Below are positions 1-7,636 of a DNA stretch of 64,000 bases, one piece after another. Origin of the DNA: Erythrobacter sp. Its GTDB lineage: Bacteria; Pseudomonadota; Alphaproteobacteria; Sphingomonadales; Sphingomonadaceae. The notes under the pieces were generated by a model, which was not told the DNA's origin, made no database searches, and saw only the letters and a list, made by a program, of their open reading frames with translations. The number at the start of each line of letters is the position of its first letter. Within the stretch, counting starts at the first letter, position 1. A program made the translations under genes and the position numbers. The DNA is taken from the NCBI GenBank assembly GCA_029937545.1, contig JAPYPR010000002.1, forward strand, positions 62,001-126,000, given 5' to 3'.

Positions 1-207
1 TACGATCTCGCCACGATTGCGAAGTGGCTCGAAAATTTCGTGAGGCGCTTCTTTGCCTTCAGCCAGTTCAAGCGCAGCGCCTTGCCCAATGGTCCGAAAG
101 TCAGCGCTGGCGGGGCACTCTCCCCGCGTGGTGACTGGCGCGCGCCGAGCGATGCGGTGGCCGATTTGTGGCTCGATGACCTGAAACGAAACGTACCGGA
201 AAGCTGA
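1..207 (+). CDS. nadE: NAD+ synthase, C-terminal end (partial)
   Basis: Frame 1 is open from the window edge to a TGA and encodes 68 residues. The stretch [19 protein letters not shown] followed by [12 protein letters not shown] is characteristic of the extreme C-terminus of glutamine-dependent NAD+ synthases, which amidate nicotinic acid adenine dinucleotide to NAD+ in the cytoplasm. The catalytic and glutaminase domains lie outside the window, so single-domain versus glutaminase-fused form cannot be decided from here. It was too fragmentary for the ORF track. It converges on the azoreductase gene, with about 50 bases between the two stop codons. Confidence 0.85.
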   Translation, partial: YDLATIAKWLENFVRRFFAFSQFKRSALPNGPKVSAGGALSPRGDWRAPSDAVADLWLDDLKRNVPES

Positions 208-258
208 TCGAGCTTCCCGGCACGTCGCTGACGCTTAAGGGAGGGGAGGGTCGGAGGA

Positions 259-852
259 TTACGCGGCCAGCCGTTCGACTTCCTGATGGGCCTCGGCGAT
301 CTTCTCTTCGCCGCCTTCGCCCAGGATACCGTCCGCAGCGACTATCCGCACATCGGTCATGCCCAGGAACCCGAGGAAAAACTTCAGCCAGGGCGACATG
401 AAATCGATATCGCTGCCGATCGGCGTTCCGCCGGTCGCTGCTGTAATATAAACCGTCTTGTCGGTGAGCAGGCCTTCCGGTCCGTTTTGCGTGTAGCGGA
501 AGGTCCGCCCGGCGCGCGCGACGAGGTCGGCCCAGGCCTTCAGCGTGGCAGGCACGGTGAAGTTGTAGACCGGCACGCTGAAAACGATCGTATCGGCGGC
601 GTCGAGTTCGTCGATCAGCTCGTCGGCGATCTTCGCAAGACCGTGCTGCGCGTCCGAACGATCGGCATAGGGCGCAAGGTTGGCCGCGTGCCGCTCGGCA
701 TCGATGAAGGGGAGGTCGTTTTTCGCCAGGTCGCGCGTCACGACTGTCGCCTCGTCCTTAATGGCGAGCCTTTTGATGAGCTTGCTCCCGAGGCTGGTCG
801 AAACGCTGTCATCGCCGCGGATGCTGCTGGTGACGTGGAGGATATTGGTCAT
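259..852 (-). CDS. azoR: FMN-dependent NADH-azoreductase
   Basis: This 197-residue flavodoxin-fold protein has the length and layout of AzoR quinone/azo reductases. The N-terminal ILHVTSSIRGDDSVS segment is the FMN-phosphate binding loop, and VFSVPVYNFTVPATLKAWAD is the conserved flavin-contacting stretch; AATGG near residue 138 is a second flavin loop. The family reduces quinones and azo compounds with NADH in the cytosol and is usually linked to electrophile or quinone stress. The gene lies 14 bases downstream of the pirin gene on the same strand, so the two probably form one transcript, divergent from a LysR regulator. The start ATG is the only good candidate. Confidence 0.9.
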   Translation of the reverse strand: MTNILHVTSSIRGDDSVSTSLGSKLIKRLAIKDEATVVTRDLAKNDLPFIDAERHAANLAPYADRSDAQHGLAKIADELIDELDAADTIVFSVPVYNFTVPATLKAWADLVARAGRTFRYTQNGPEGLLTDKTVYITAATGGTPIGSDIDFMSPWLKFFLGFLGMTDVRIVAADGILGEGGEEKIAEAHQEVERLAA

Positions 853-866
853 GGCTCTGTTCCTGC

Positions 867-1583
867 TCAGGCCGCATCGACGAGGACGAGTTCGCTATCC
901 TCGAGCGCGGTAATGGTAATGCTGTATTCCTTGGTGGTGGCGATGCCGTCGCGGGCCTGCGCTTCGATGTCGCCGACGCGGATGCTGCCGGTGGCCGGCA
1001 CAAGATAGAGGTGACGGTCGGCAGTGCGCGGCGTGTAGGTCACGCTTTCGCCGGCCTTGACGGTCGCACCGAGCACGCGGGCATCGGTGCGGATGGGGAG
1101 GGCCCCCTCATCAGCCGTAGAGCCGTCGTTTGCCACGCCGCTGGCGAGGGGCACGAATTGTCCGGCGCGGTCCCCCTTGGGGAACTGTCGCGCGCCCCAG
1201 TCGGGATCGCCGCCGCGCTCCTCCGGGATAATCCAGATCTGGAACAGCGTGGTTTCCTCGTCTTCCAGGTTGAATTCCGAATGCGCGACGCCGCGTCCGG
1301 CGCTCATCACTTGCACGTCGCCTGCTTCCGTTCGGCCTTCGTTGCCCATGCTGTCGCGATGGGTGATGGCCCCGGTGCGGACATAGGTGATGATTTCAAT
1401 GTCATTGTGGGTATGGGTGGGGAAACCGCTCTTGGGCGCGATCCTGTCGTCGTTCCACACGCGCAGCGCGCCCCAGTTGACGCGCGACGGATCGTGGTAG
1501 CCAGCGAAAGAAAAGTGGTGGTTCGCGTCCAGCCAACCATGGTTGGCCTTGCCGAGACTGTCGAAGGGACGGTGTTCGATCAT
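867..1583 (-). CDS. pirin family protein
   Basis: The product is a bicupin of 238 residues from the chosen ATG. The motif GFPTHTHNDIEIITYV holds the metal-binding His residues of pirins, and the later GVAHSEFN and LFQIWIIPEERG are also typical. Bacterial pirins act as quercetinase-like dioxygenases or redox-responsive partners; the actual substrate is unknown. The ORF track begins 36 bases upstream, but the ATG at 1583 is preceded by AAAGGAG at good spacing, so it is preferred. It sits head to head with a LysR gene and just upstream of azoR, the common pirin-azoreductase-LysR arrangement suggesting an electrophile-responsive unit. Confidence 0.88.
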   Translation of the reverse strand: MIEHRPFDSLGKANHGWLDANHHFSFAGYHDPSRVNWGALRVWNDDRIAPKSGFPTHTHNDIEIITYVRTGAITHRDSMGNEGRTEAGDVQVMSAGRGVAHSEFNLEDEETTLFQIWIIPEERGGDPDWGARQFPKGDRAGQFVPLASGVANDGSTADEGALPIRTDARVLGATVKAGESVTYTPRTADRHLYLVPATGSIRVGDIEAQARDGIATTKEYSITITALEDSELVLVDAA

Positions 1584-1639
1584 GTGCCTGCTCCTTTGAA
1601 GGAAGTGGTCGCTGGACAAGCAGATAGACCTTGCTGCTT

Positions 1640-1665
1640 GTTCCGATAACTGCGATAAATAATGG
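1640..1665. promoter_or_regulatory. candidate operator in the pirin/LysR divergent gap
   Basis: The 106-base gap between the divergent pirin and LysR genes must contain both promoters. It holds a directly repeated GATAA (1645-1649 and 1654-1658) in an AT-rich patch, unlike the surrounding GC-rich DNA. LysR regulators usually bind such divergent gaps, but no clean T-N11-A palindrome is visible, so this is only a candidate site. Confidence 0.3.
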
Positions 1666-1689
1666 TGAAATGTTCAGGAAATTCGAACA

Positions 1690-2592
1690 GTGAAGGTTGG
1701 CGAGCCTACCCTCGACCAGCTTCGCATCTTTCTTGCTGTGGTCGAGGAGGGCAGCTTCGGCGCGGCAGCGCGCAAGATGGGGCGGGCGGTGTCGGCCGTC
1801 AGCTACGGCGTCTCCCAGATGGAGGCGCAGCTTGGCTTGACGCTGTTTGAGCGTGAAGGGTCTCGCCGCCCGGTGCTGACCGAGGCCGGCAAGGGCCTGC
1901 TGGTCGAAGCCAAGGCGGTGGCCGACGGCATCGATACGCTCCTGGCGAAAACGCAGAGTCTCCATGCGGGCCTCGAAAGCGAGGTCTCGCTGGTCGTCGA
2001 CGTGATGATGCCGGGTGAAGTCACGGCGACTGTCTTGCGTAAATTCCGGACGATGTTCCCGACCACCGCGCTGCGGCTACAGGTCGAAGCATTGGGAGCA
2101 GTGGCCGCATGTCTGCTGGACGGCAGCGCCGACCTTGCCATCGGCGGCCCCGTGTTGGCCAGCCATGAGAAGCTCGAACGTCAGACTATTGGCCGGGTCG
2201 AGCTTGTGCCCGTCGCCGCGCCCGATCATCCCTTGGCGCGATCCGACGTGAAGCCGGGCGAAAGTCGCAAGCACCTGCAACTCGTTCTGTCCGATCGATC
2301 GCCACTGACCGAGGGGAGAGAGTTTTCCGTCCTGTCTCCGCAAAGCTGGCGGCTGGCAGATCTCGGTGCCAAGCACGCGCTGCTTAAGGAGGGTATTGGA
2401 TGGGGCAACATGCCGCGACATATTGTAAGTGCGGATATTTCGGAGGGGCGGTTGTGCGAGCTCGATCTGCCTGAAATGCCAGGCACCGATTACACGCTCA
2501 GTGCCTTGTGGCGGCGGGATGCCCGGCCAAGGACGGCGGCCAGCTGGCTGATCGATGCGATGCGCGATGCCTTGGAGGAATGCGCCGACTGA
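1690..2592 (+). CDS. LysR family transcriptional regulator
   Basis: This 300-residue protein starts with GTG and opens with the LysR winged helix-turn-helix (LDQLRIFLAVVEEGSFGAAA ... TLFEREGSRRPVLTEAG). The rest matches the LysR effector-binding fold in length. The family regulates divergently transcribed neighbours in response to a small ligand, so pirin-azoR is the likely target; the ligand is unknown. CAGGAA about ten bases upstream of GTG is a plausible ribosome binding site. Within the helix-turn-helix, AVSAVSYGVSQMEAQLG is slightly unusual compared with the common QPAVSRQIRALE pattern but still recognisable. Confidence 0.88.
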   Translation: MKVGEPTLDQLRIFLAVVEEGSFGAAARKMGRAVSAVSYGVSQMEAQLGLTLFEREGSRRPVLTEAGKGLLVEAKAVADGIDTLLAKTQSLHAGLESEVSLVVDVMMPGEVTATVLRKFRTMFPTTALRLQVEALGAVAACLLDGSADLAIGGPVLASHEKLERQTIGRVELVPVAAPDHPLARSDVKPGESRKHLQLVLSDRSPLTEGREFSVLSPQSWRLADLGAKHALLKEGIGWGNMPRHIVSADISEGRLCELDLPEMPGTDYTLSALWRRDARPRTAASWLIDAMRDALEECAD

Positions 2593-2943
2593 TCAGCGGT
2601 TGTCGAAGAATTCGACATTCACATCGGGTGCGACACGCTTGTACCGCATGCGCATCAGCACCGGGGCGCCGTGGATCGCGGTCCGATCAAACCCGAATTG
2701 CTTGGCGGTGCGAAGATAGTGGCCGGTTTTTTCCGCAGTCCCGCGGTCCTGGGGCAAGGAGGTGATGAAATCGCCGAGCGAATAGATCGCCTTGCGCTGT
2801 TTGACCAAAGGCAGGCTGGCCTCGTTAATGCAGGCGAACAATTCGTCGATCGATTGCACGTCCTACAAACCGCCGAAACGATAATGCAGCTTGTCATGCG
2901 CTTCGTCGAGATGGACGGAAACGATGCGTTCGGTCGTGCTCAT
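2593..2943 (-). pseudogene. small conserved protein interrupted by an in-frame amber codon
   Basis: An ATG at 2943 opens a frame reading MSTTERIVSVHLDEAHDK through 26 codons, then meets TAG (2865-2863), and the same frame stays open for another 90 codons. The ORF track shows only the 88-codon downstream part, beginning at an internal GTG. The two halves read as one domain (YRFGGL / DVQSIDELFACINEASLPL), and a TGG to TAG change would explain the stop. The protein looks like a small SpoIIAA/STAS-like fold, but I do not recognise the family firmly. The ending VEFFDNR is abrupt, so the C-terminus may also be shortened. A sequencing error, or re-initiation at the GTG, remains possible. Confidence 0.55.
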
Positions 2944-3000
2944 GGTGCGGAATTTTAGGGCGCAGCCCTTTCAAGAGCGTAAAGCGCACGCCGCCGCATT

Positions 3001-4095
3001 TTACAGCCGCATCACCCAACCTTTGGTATCTTCGATGCGGCCTTTCTGAATGCCGACCAGTTTTTCACGCACCTTGCTGGTCATCTGGCCGGTTCCGCCG
3101 CTGCCGATGGTAAATTCGCCGTCCGGGCCGAGCACCGTACCGACCGGAGTGACGACGGCAGCGGTTCCGCAAGCCATCGTCTCGAGCAATCGACCCTCGG
3201 TGGCGTCGACGCGCCATTGGTCGATGCTGTAGGGTTCTTCGCGTACTTGCAGACCCTCTGCCCGAAGCAATTCGATCAGGCTGTCGCGCGTGATCCCGGG
3301 TAGGATCGTGCCTGTCAGGGGTGGCGTGACAACCGTGCCGTCGTCGAACACGAAGAACAGGTTCATGCCGCCCAGTTCCTCGATCCACTTCTTCTCGACC
3401 GCGTCGAGGAAAACGACTTGGTCGCAGCCGTTTTCGATGCCCTCTGCTTGCGGAACGAGGCTCGCGGCGTAGTTCCCGCCGGTCTTCGCGGCGCCGGTCC
3501 CGCCGGGGGCGGCGCGCGTATAGTTGCGGCTGACCCATATCTTCACCGGCTTGGCGCCGCCCTTGAAATAGGGGCCGACGGGACTGGCGATCAGGATATA
3601 TTTGTACTGCCGGGCCGGGCGCACGCCGAGGAAAGCTTCGGAGGCGAACATGAACGGGCGCAGGTAGAGCGAACCGTCGGGATCGCTCGGCACCCAGTCG
3701 CGGTCGACGCCAACCAGTTGGCGGATCGATTCGAGGAACAGCTCTTCCGGTAATTCGGGCATCGCCATGCGCCGCGCGCTTTCGTTGAAGCGGCGGGCAT
3801 TCTGCTCGGGGCGGAAAAGGGCGAGGCCATCATCGGGTTGCTTGTAGGCTTTCATGCCCTCGAAGATTTCCTGCGCATAATGCAGGACGGCCGCTGCCGG
3901 ATCGAGACCGATCGGCTCGCGCGGGCCGAGCGTCGCCTTGTGCCATCCGCCCCCCACGGCATTTGGAGCGTCCGCATCGTAATCGATCACGACCATGTGG
4001 TCGGTGAAGAGCTTGCCGAAGCCGGGGTCCTGCAATGCCTGCTGGCGAGTCTCGCCGGGAACCGGGGCGGGGTGGGGGAGGTGCTCGAAATCCAT
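3001..4095 (-). CDS. ilvE: branched-chain amino acid aminotransferase
   Basis: This 364-residue fold-type IV PLP enzyme matches the long form of branched-chain aminotransferases. YAQEIFEGMKAY near the N-terminus, the stretch WVSRNYTRAAPGGTGAAKTG with the PLP-lysine region, and EELGGMNLFFVF are diagnostic. It catalyses the last step of Leu, Ile and Val synthesis and the first step of their breakdown. The track ORF starts at a TTG with no ribosome site; the ATG at 4095 (MDFEHLPHPAPVP) is preferred because homologues begin similarly. Downstream of the propionate genes' organism context, Ile and Val degradation would feed propionyl-CoA, which is a metabolic rather than operonic link. Confidence 0.93.
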   Translation of the reverse strand: MDFEHLPHPAPVPGETRQQALQDPGFGKLFTDHMVVIDYDADAPNAVGGGWHKATLGPREPIGLDPAAAVLHYAQEIFEGMKAYKQPDDGLALFRPEQNARRFNESARRMAMPELPEELFLESIRQLVGVDRDWVPSDPDGSLYLRPFMFASEAFLGVRPARQYKYILIASPVGPYFKGGAKPVKIWVSRNYTRAAPGGTGAAKTGGNYAASLVPQAEGIENGCDQVVFLDAVEKKWIEELGGMNLFFVFDDGTVVTPPLTGTILPGITRDSLIELLRAEGLQVREEPYSIDQWRVDATEGRLLETMACGTAAVVTPVGTVLGPDGEFTIGSGGTGQMTSKVREKLVGIQKGRIEDTKGWVMRL

Positions 4096-4160
4096 GCCTG
4101 CGCGCCTAAGGCCAGCAGGGATTTTTCGCAAGATTGGGGAGAGAGTCTTTGTTTGGTGCG

Positions 4161-4180
4161 GTCAGGACATCCGTCCTGAC
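4161..4180. repeat. perfect 8-bp inverted repeat upstream of ilvE
   Basis: GTCAGGAC-ATCC-GTCCTGAC forms an eight-base-pair hairpin with a four-base loop, 66 bases before the ilvE start. There is no flanking U run on either strand. It could be an operator or an mRNA leader hairpin. A partial echo (GGACGGATGTCC) occurs at about 4237-4248. Confidence 0.5.
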
Positions 4181-4270
4181 CTTGCGGCGGCACCAGCCCC
4201 GCTCCCGATTCTTTTTTTGGAACAGCTCAAGGGCTGGACGGATGTCCGGCCCGCACGCTGCACAAAATGA

Positions 4271-4306
4271 GAAGGCCAGCCTCGCCAAAAGGAGAGACTG
4301 GCCTTC
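4271..4306 (-). terminator. hairpin downstream of the 4.36-4.42 kb micro-ORF
   Basis: GAAGGCCAG and CTGGCCTTC form a nine-base-pair stem around an 18-base loop. On the minus strand it is followed by TCATTTTG, a weak U tract. It would end a short minus-strand transcript that starts near 4491, or act as an attenuator between that transcript and ilvE. Confidence 0.5.
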
Positions 4307-4358
4307 GCATGGTCAGCGGCCGGAAGCGCCGCTCACGTAGCCTTACTCGGCAGGAATG

Positions 4359-4415
4359 TTACCGAATATGCTCCGTAGGGATCTTCACCGACCTCGCTAC
4401 TGAACCATGAGACAT
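4359..4415 (-). CDS. 18-codon micro-ORF with an exceptionally complete Shine-Dalgarno
   Basis: The ATG at 4415 is preceded by AAAGGAGGTGATCCG, which is complementary to the 3' tail of 16S rRNA over about 14 bases. That is far stronger than any other site seen in the window. The frame reads MSHGSVARSVKIPTEHIR and stops at TAA. A second frame, offset two bases, reads SWFSSEVGEDPYGAYSVTF to a TGA at 4333 and looks more protein-like, but it lacks a normal start codon. A TC duplication just after the ATG could have separated the two. The peptide is not rich in Leu/Ile/Val, so a classical ilv attenuator peptide is unlikely. The product is unrecognised. Confidence 0.4.
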   Translation of the reverse strand: MSHGSVARSVKIPTEHIR

Positions 4416-4498
4416 CGGATCACCTCCTTTCAAGCTTGTGAGCTAGATCCCCGTTTCACCGGGGGCCAAGACCGCGCTACCCGCTGATCTTGATTGCC

Positions 4499-4527
4499 AA
4501 TTTGTTGCGCCGCGGCGCGCAATTCAA
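4499..4527 (-). promoter_or_regulatory. candidate sigma-70 promoter for the micro-ORF transcript
   Basis: On the minus strand TTGAAT (4527-4522) and CAAATT (4504-4499) are separated by exactly 17 bases. The -10 match is poor (three of six), so this is tentative. Transcription would begin near 4491 and produce a leader of about 75 bases that contains a CCCCG/CGGGG hairpin before the strong ribosome site. Confidence 0.3.
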
Positions 4528-4569
4528 GGCTTGAAAAAAAGTTTTCCCACGTCAGAATTGATGTTTGTG

Positions 4570-4596
4570 GCCCGGCAGATTTGCACGGGCTTTTTT
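4570..4596 (+). terminator. rho-independent terminator reading rightward
   Basis: GCCCGGCA and TGC-A-CGGGC form a stem with one bulge, followed by six Ts on the plus strand. No plus-strand gene lies between 4096 and here, so it may end an unannotated plus-strand small RNA from the 4.3-4.57 kb region. Alternatively it may block antisense transcription into the lipoprotein gene, whose stop codon is immediately adjacent. The minus strand has no U tract. Confidence 0.55.
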
Positions 4597-4597
4597 C

Positions 4598-5158
4598 CTA
4601 TCTTCGGCAGTCCTCGATCACGCGCGTCACCTCTGCCCAGGCAGGGAGATACAGCGCGGGTCGGCCCGGCACCTCCATGGCGAAGCGACCACGGGTAAGC
4701 GCGATGGCATCCAGCAATGGATCGCGTGCCTGAACCGTTGCCACCGTAATAGGCTGCGTACTGCCCGATGCCTGCGCGGCTAGCGTGCGACTCGCTGTTT
4801 CGGTGCGAATAGTGACCGTAGCCGAGCCCGTAGCGCGACCGGCCCGTGCCAAATCGATCACCCGCTCACCCATGCGGCACGAGAGGACCGCCTGCGCTTC
4901 ACCCTGAGTATCAGCGAAAATTGCCAGAGTCTCGCCGGGTTCGCTTACATAGCGCCAGTTGCCGGCGGTCTGCGGGCGGCCAATCCAGTCCGTCTGGACT
5001 GGCGGCGGCAATGGGCTTGCACTGGGTGTGGGGGTAGGAGCCGACGTAGCGGTAGCAACCTGCTCCGGCGCAGGTGTCGAGTCCGGGGCCGGCACACAGG
5101 CGGCGATGGTGAAACTCAGCGCGAGCGCGCCTGCGGCGTGGGCATAGATCGGTTTCAT
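4598..5158 (-). CDS. putative lipoprotein of unknown function
   Basis: The 186-residue product begins with a signal peptide ending in a lipobox-like FTIAAC, so Cys21 is the probable lipidation site. A Pro/Thr/Ala/Ser-rich linker (about residues 22-55, PAPEQVATATSAPTPTPSA) precedes a compact domain beginning near WIGRPQTAGNWRYVSEPG. It ends with a conserved-looking VTRVIEDCRR. No enzymatic motif is visible. It is divergent from tlyA, with only 34 bases between the two starts, so the promoters must overlap. I do not recognise the domain beyond its being an exported sphingomonad-type protein. Confidence 0.7.
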   Translation of the reverse strand: MKPIYAHAAGALALSFTIAACVPAPDSTPAPEQVATATSAPTPTPSASPLPPPVQTDWIGRPQTAGNWRYVSEPGETLAIFADTQGEAQAVLSCRMGERVIDLARAGRATGSATVTIRTETASRTLAAQASGSTQPITVATVQARDPLLDAIALTRGRFAMEVPGRPALYLPAWAEVTRVIEDCRR

Positions 5159-5192
5159 ATACCCACAATGCCCGCTAGGCGCTTTCTTTCCG

Positions 5193-5930
5193 ATGCCGAC
5201 AAAGAAACGCCTCGATCAGATGCTGGTGGACCGTGGGCTGGTCGAAAGCCGTAGCCGCGCCCAGGCCTTGGTGATGGCCGGGCTGGTGTTCTCCGGCGAG
5301 CAGAAGCTTGCCAAGCCGGGCCAGCAACTTGCCGAGGATGCGCCGCTCGATGTGCGGGGGCGCGATCACCCGTGGGTGTCGCGCGGCGGTATCAAGCTCG
5401 CCCGTGCGATCGAACATTTCGGGCTCGATCCGCGCGGCGTAACGGCCATGGATATCGGCAGCTCGACCGGCGGCTTCACCGACGTGCTGCTTCAGGGCGG
5501 GGCAAAGCATGTCTTCGCAGTCGACAGCGGCACGAACCAGCTCGCGTGGAAACTACGGCAGGACGAGCGGGTGACCGTGCTGGAGCAAACCAGCGCGCGC
5601 ATCCTGACGCCCGAGATAATCGACCGTCCAGTGGGGTGGGTGGTCTGCGATGCGAGCTTCATCGGCCTTGCCAAGGTGCTGGAGCGCCCGCTCGAACTGG
5701 CCGAACGCGGCTGCCGCCTCGTCGCGCTGATCAAGCCGCAATTCGAAGTGGGGCGCGAAGAAGTCGGCAAGAAGGGCGTGGTCAGCGATCCGGCGCTGCA
5801 CAGCCGTGTCTGCGACGAAGTGCACGAATGGGTCGAGGGTCTCGGCTTCGCAGTTCAGGGCATCGTCGAGAGTCCGATCACCGGTCCGGAGGGCAACGTC
5901 GAATTCCTGATAAGTGCGCTCCGACATTGA
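5193..5930 (+). CDS. tlyA: TlyA family rRNA 2'-O-methyltransferase
   Basis: The 245-residue protein has an N-terminal S4 RNA-binding domain (KKRLDQMLVDRGLVESRSRA) and a C-terminal FtsJ-like methyltransferase with the AdoMet motif MDIGSSTGGFTDVLLQGGA. ALIKPQFEVGREEVGKKGVV is a family hallmark. TlyA methylates ribose 2'-OH groups in 16S and 23S rRNA. The older name hemolysin A comes from indirect effects and does not imply a toxin here. In alphaproteobacteria it often lies near isoprenoid genes, but here it leads into the propionyl-CoA cluster with 54 bases between. Length and start agree with the family. Confidence 0.92.
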   Translation: MPTKKRLDQMLVDRGLVESRSRAQALVMAGLVFSGEQKLAKPGQQLAEDAPLDVRGRDHPWVSRGGIKLARAIEHFGLDPRGVTAMDIGSSTGGFTDVLLQGGAKHVFAVDSGTNQLAWKLRQDERVTVLEQTSARILTPEIIDRPVGWVVCDASFIGLAKVLERPLELAERGCRLVALIKPQFEVGREEVGKKGVVSDPALHSRVCDEVHEWVEGLGFAVQGIVESPITGPEGNVEFLISALRH

Positions 5931-5984
5931 CGCTTCGGCTCGCTCGGCTCTAGGCGCGTCGCCAAGAGATTTCACGGAGAGAGT

Positions 5985-7517
5985 ATGTCCGCCAATATCG
6001 CCGAAATGGAACGTCGCCGCGAAGCTGCCCAGCTGGGCGGCGGGCAGAAACGCATCGATGCGCAGCACGCCAAGGGCAAGCTGACCGCGCGCGAACGGCT
6101 CGATGTGCTGCTCGACGAGGGCAGCTTCGAAGAGCTCGACCGCTATGTCGAACACGACTGCGTCGATTTCGGCATGGAGGACCAGAAAATCCCCGGCGAC
6201 GGGGTGGTGACAGGATCGGGCACGATCAACGGCCGGCTGGTTTACGTTTTCTCTCAAGATTTCACTGTCTTCGGCGGATCTCTTTCCAAGCGGCATGCGG
6301 AGAAGATCTGCAAGGTGATGGACACCGCAATGAAGGTCGGCGCGCCGGTGATCGGCCTCAACGATTCCGGCGGCGCGCGCATCCAGGAAGGCGTGGCCAG
6401 CCTCGGAGGCTACGCCGAGGTATTCCAGCGCAACGTGCTGGCGAGTGGCGTGGTGCCGCAGATCAGCCTCATCATGGGACCGTGCGCGGGCGGGGCGGTC
6501 TACAGCCCTGCGATGACCGACTTCATCTTCATGGTGGAAGACAGCAGCTACATGTTCGTCACCGGCCCCGATGTGGTGAAGACGGTGACCAACGAGGTCG
6601 TGACGCAAGAGGAACTGGGCGGGGCGAAGACTCACACCACCAAGACCTCGGTCGCCGACAATGCGTTCGAGAACGACATCGAGACGCTGCTCGCGACACG
6701 TAATTTTTTCGACTATCTCCCGCTGTCGAACCGCGAAGACGTGCCCGAGCGCCCAACGGCCGATGCTTGGGACCGCGAGGAGCCGAGCCTCGACACGCTG
6801 ATCCCCGACAATGCCAACCAGCCCTATGACATGCACGAGGTCATTCGGAAGACGTTGGACGAGGGCGACTTCTTCGAGATCCAGCCGAACCATGCGGCCA
6901 ACATCATCTGCGGCTTCGGCCGGGTGGAGGGGCGCACGGTGGGCGTAGTGGCGAACCAGCCGATGGTGCTTGCCGGCGTGCTGGACATCGCATCGTCCAA
7001 GAAGGCCGCGCGCTTCGTGCGCTTCTGCGATGCCTTTGAAATCCCGATCCTGACCTTTGTCGATGTGCCCGGCTTCCTTCCCGGCACCGCGCAGGAGCAC
7101 AACGGCATCATCAAGCATGGCGCAAAGCTGCTCTTCGCCTATGCCGAGGCGACCGTGCCGAAGATCACCGTGATTACCCGCAAGGCCTATGGCGGTGCCT
7201 ACGACGTGATGGCTTCGAAGCACCTGCGCGGCGACCTCAACTACGCCTGGCCGACCGCCGAAATCGCCGTGATGGGCGCAAAGGGCGCGGTGGAAATCAT
7301 CTTCCGCCAGGACCGCGACGACCCGGACAAGATCGCGGAGAAGACGAAGGAATACGAAGACCGCTTCGCCAACCCCTTCGTAGCGGCATCGCGCGGCTAT
7401 ATTGACGAAGTGATCTATCCGCACTCGACCCGCAAGCGGATCGCGCTGGGACTACGCAAGCTGCGGACCAAGCAACTCGAGAACCCGTGGAAGAAGCACG
7501 ACAATATTCCTCTCTAG
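5985..7517 (+). CDS. pccB: propionyl-CoA carboxylase beta (carboxyltransferase) subunit
   Basis: This 510-residue protein is a two-domain crotonase-fold acyl-CoA carboxyltransferase. It begins with the usual [20 protein letters not shown] segment, carries the oxyanion-hole glycines in [12 protein letters not shown] (first half) and [12 protein letters not shown] (second half), and ends in the family-typical [11 protein letters not shown]. With biotinylated PccA it carboxylates propionyl-CoA to methylmalonyl-CoA. Length and sequence match PccB better than the shorter AccD. It is the first gene of a nine-gene same-strand cluster ending in pccA. The leader before its ATG holds GGAGAG. It stops with TAG, showing that amber is an ordinary stop in this genome. 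Confidence 0.94.
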   Translation: MSANIAEMERRREAAQLGGGQKRIDAQHAKGKLTARERLDVLLDEGSFEELDRYVEHDCVDFGMEDQKIPGDGVVTGSGTINGRLVYVFSQDFTVFGGSLSKRHAEKICKVMDTAMKVGAPVIGLNDSGGARIQEGVASLGGYAEVFQRNVLASGVVPQISLIMGPCAGGAVYSPAMTDFIFMVEDSSYMFVTGPDVVKTVTNEVVTQEELGGAKTHTTKTSVADNAFENDIETLLATRNFFDYLPLSNREDVPERPTADAWDREEPSLDTLIPDNANQPYDMHEVIRKTLDEGDFFEIQPNHAANIICGFGRVEGRTVGVVANQPMVLAGVLDIASSKKAARFVRFCDAFEIPILTFVDVPGFLPGTAQEHNGIIKHGAKLLFAYAEATVPKITVITRKAYGGAYDVMASKHLRGDLNYAWPTAEIAVMGAKGAVEIIFRQDRDDPDKIAEKTKEYEDRFANPFVAASRGYIDEVIYPHSTRKRIALGLRKLRTKQLENPWKKHDNIPL

Positions 7518-7636
7518 GCACGCCGCATGGATGGCCTGCCGGAAGTATCCCGGTAGCTTAGACGTTAGTGGTCACGGCTAGACTCGGTCTGTTCTCCACG
7601 ATAGCTTCTCCCCCGTAATCAGGAGGAGGCATTTCG

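Noticed and set aside
2860-2868. Amber recoding (TAG read through) suggested by the in-frame TAGs at 2865 and 17890
   Set aside because: pccB, mce, pccA, xerD and accA all end normally in TAG, so it is an ordinary stop, and the second case also has a deletion.
4271-4415. Classical ilv attenuator with leader peptide
   Set aside because: The peptide frame has only scattered Val and Ile and no run of Leu/Ile/Val codons, and the hairpin has a weak U tract.
4416-4432. Fragment of a 16S rRNA gene
   Set aside because: Only about 15 bases match the rRNA tail and nothing around it resembles rRNA; a very strong ribosome site or mimic explains it better.
5193-5930. Hemolysin
   Set aside because: The sequence is the S4-FtsJ rRNA methyltransferase TlyA; the haemolysin name is historical.
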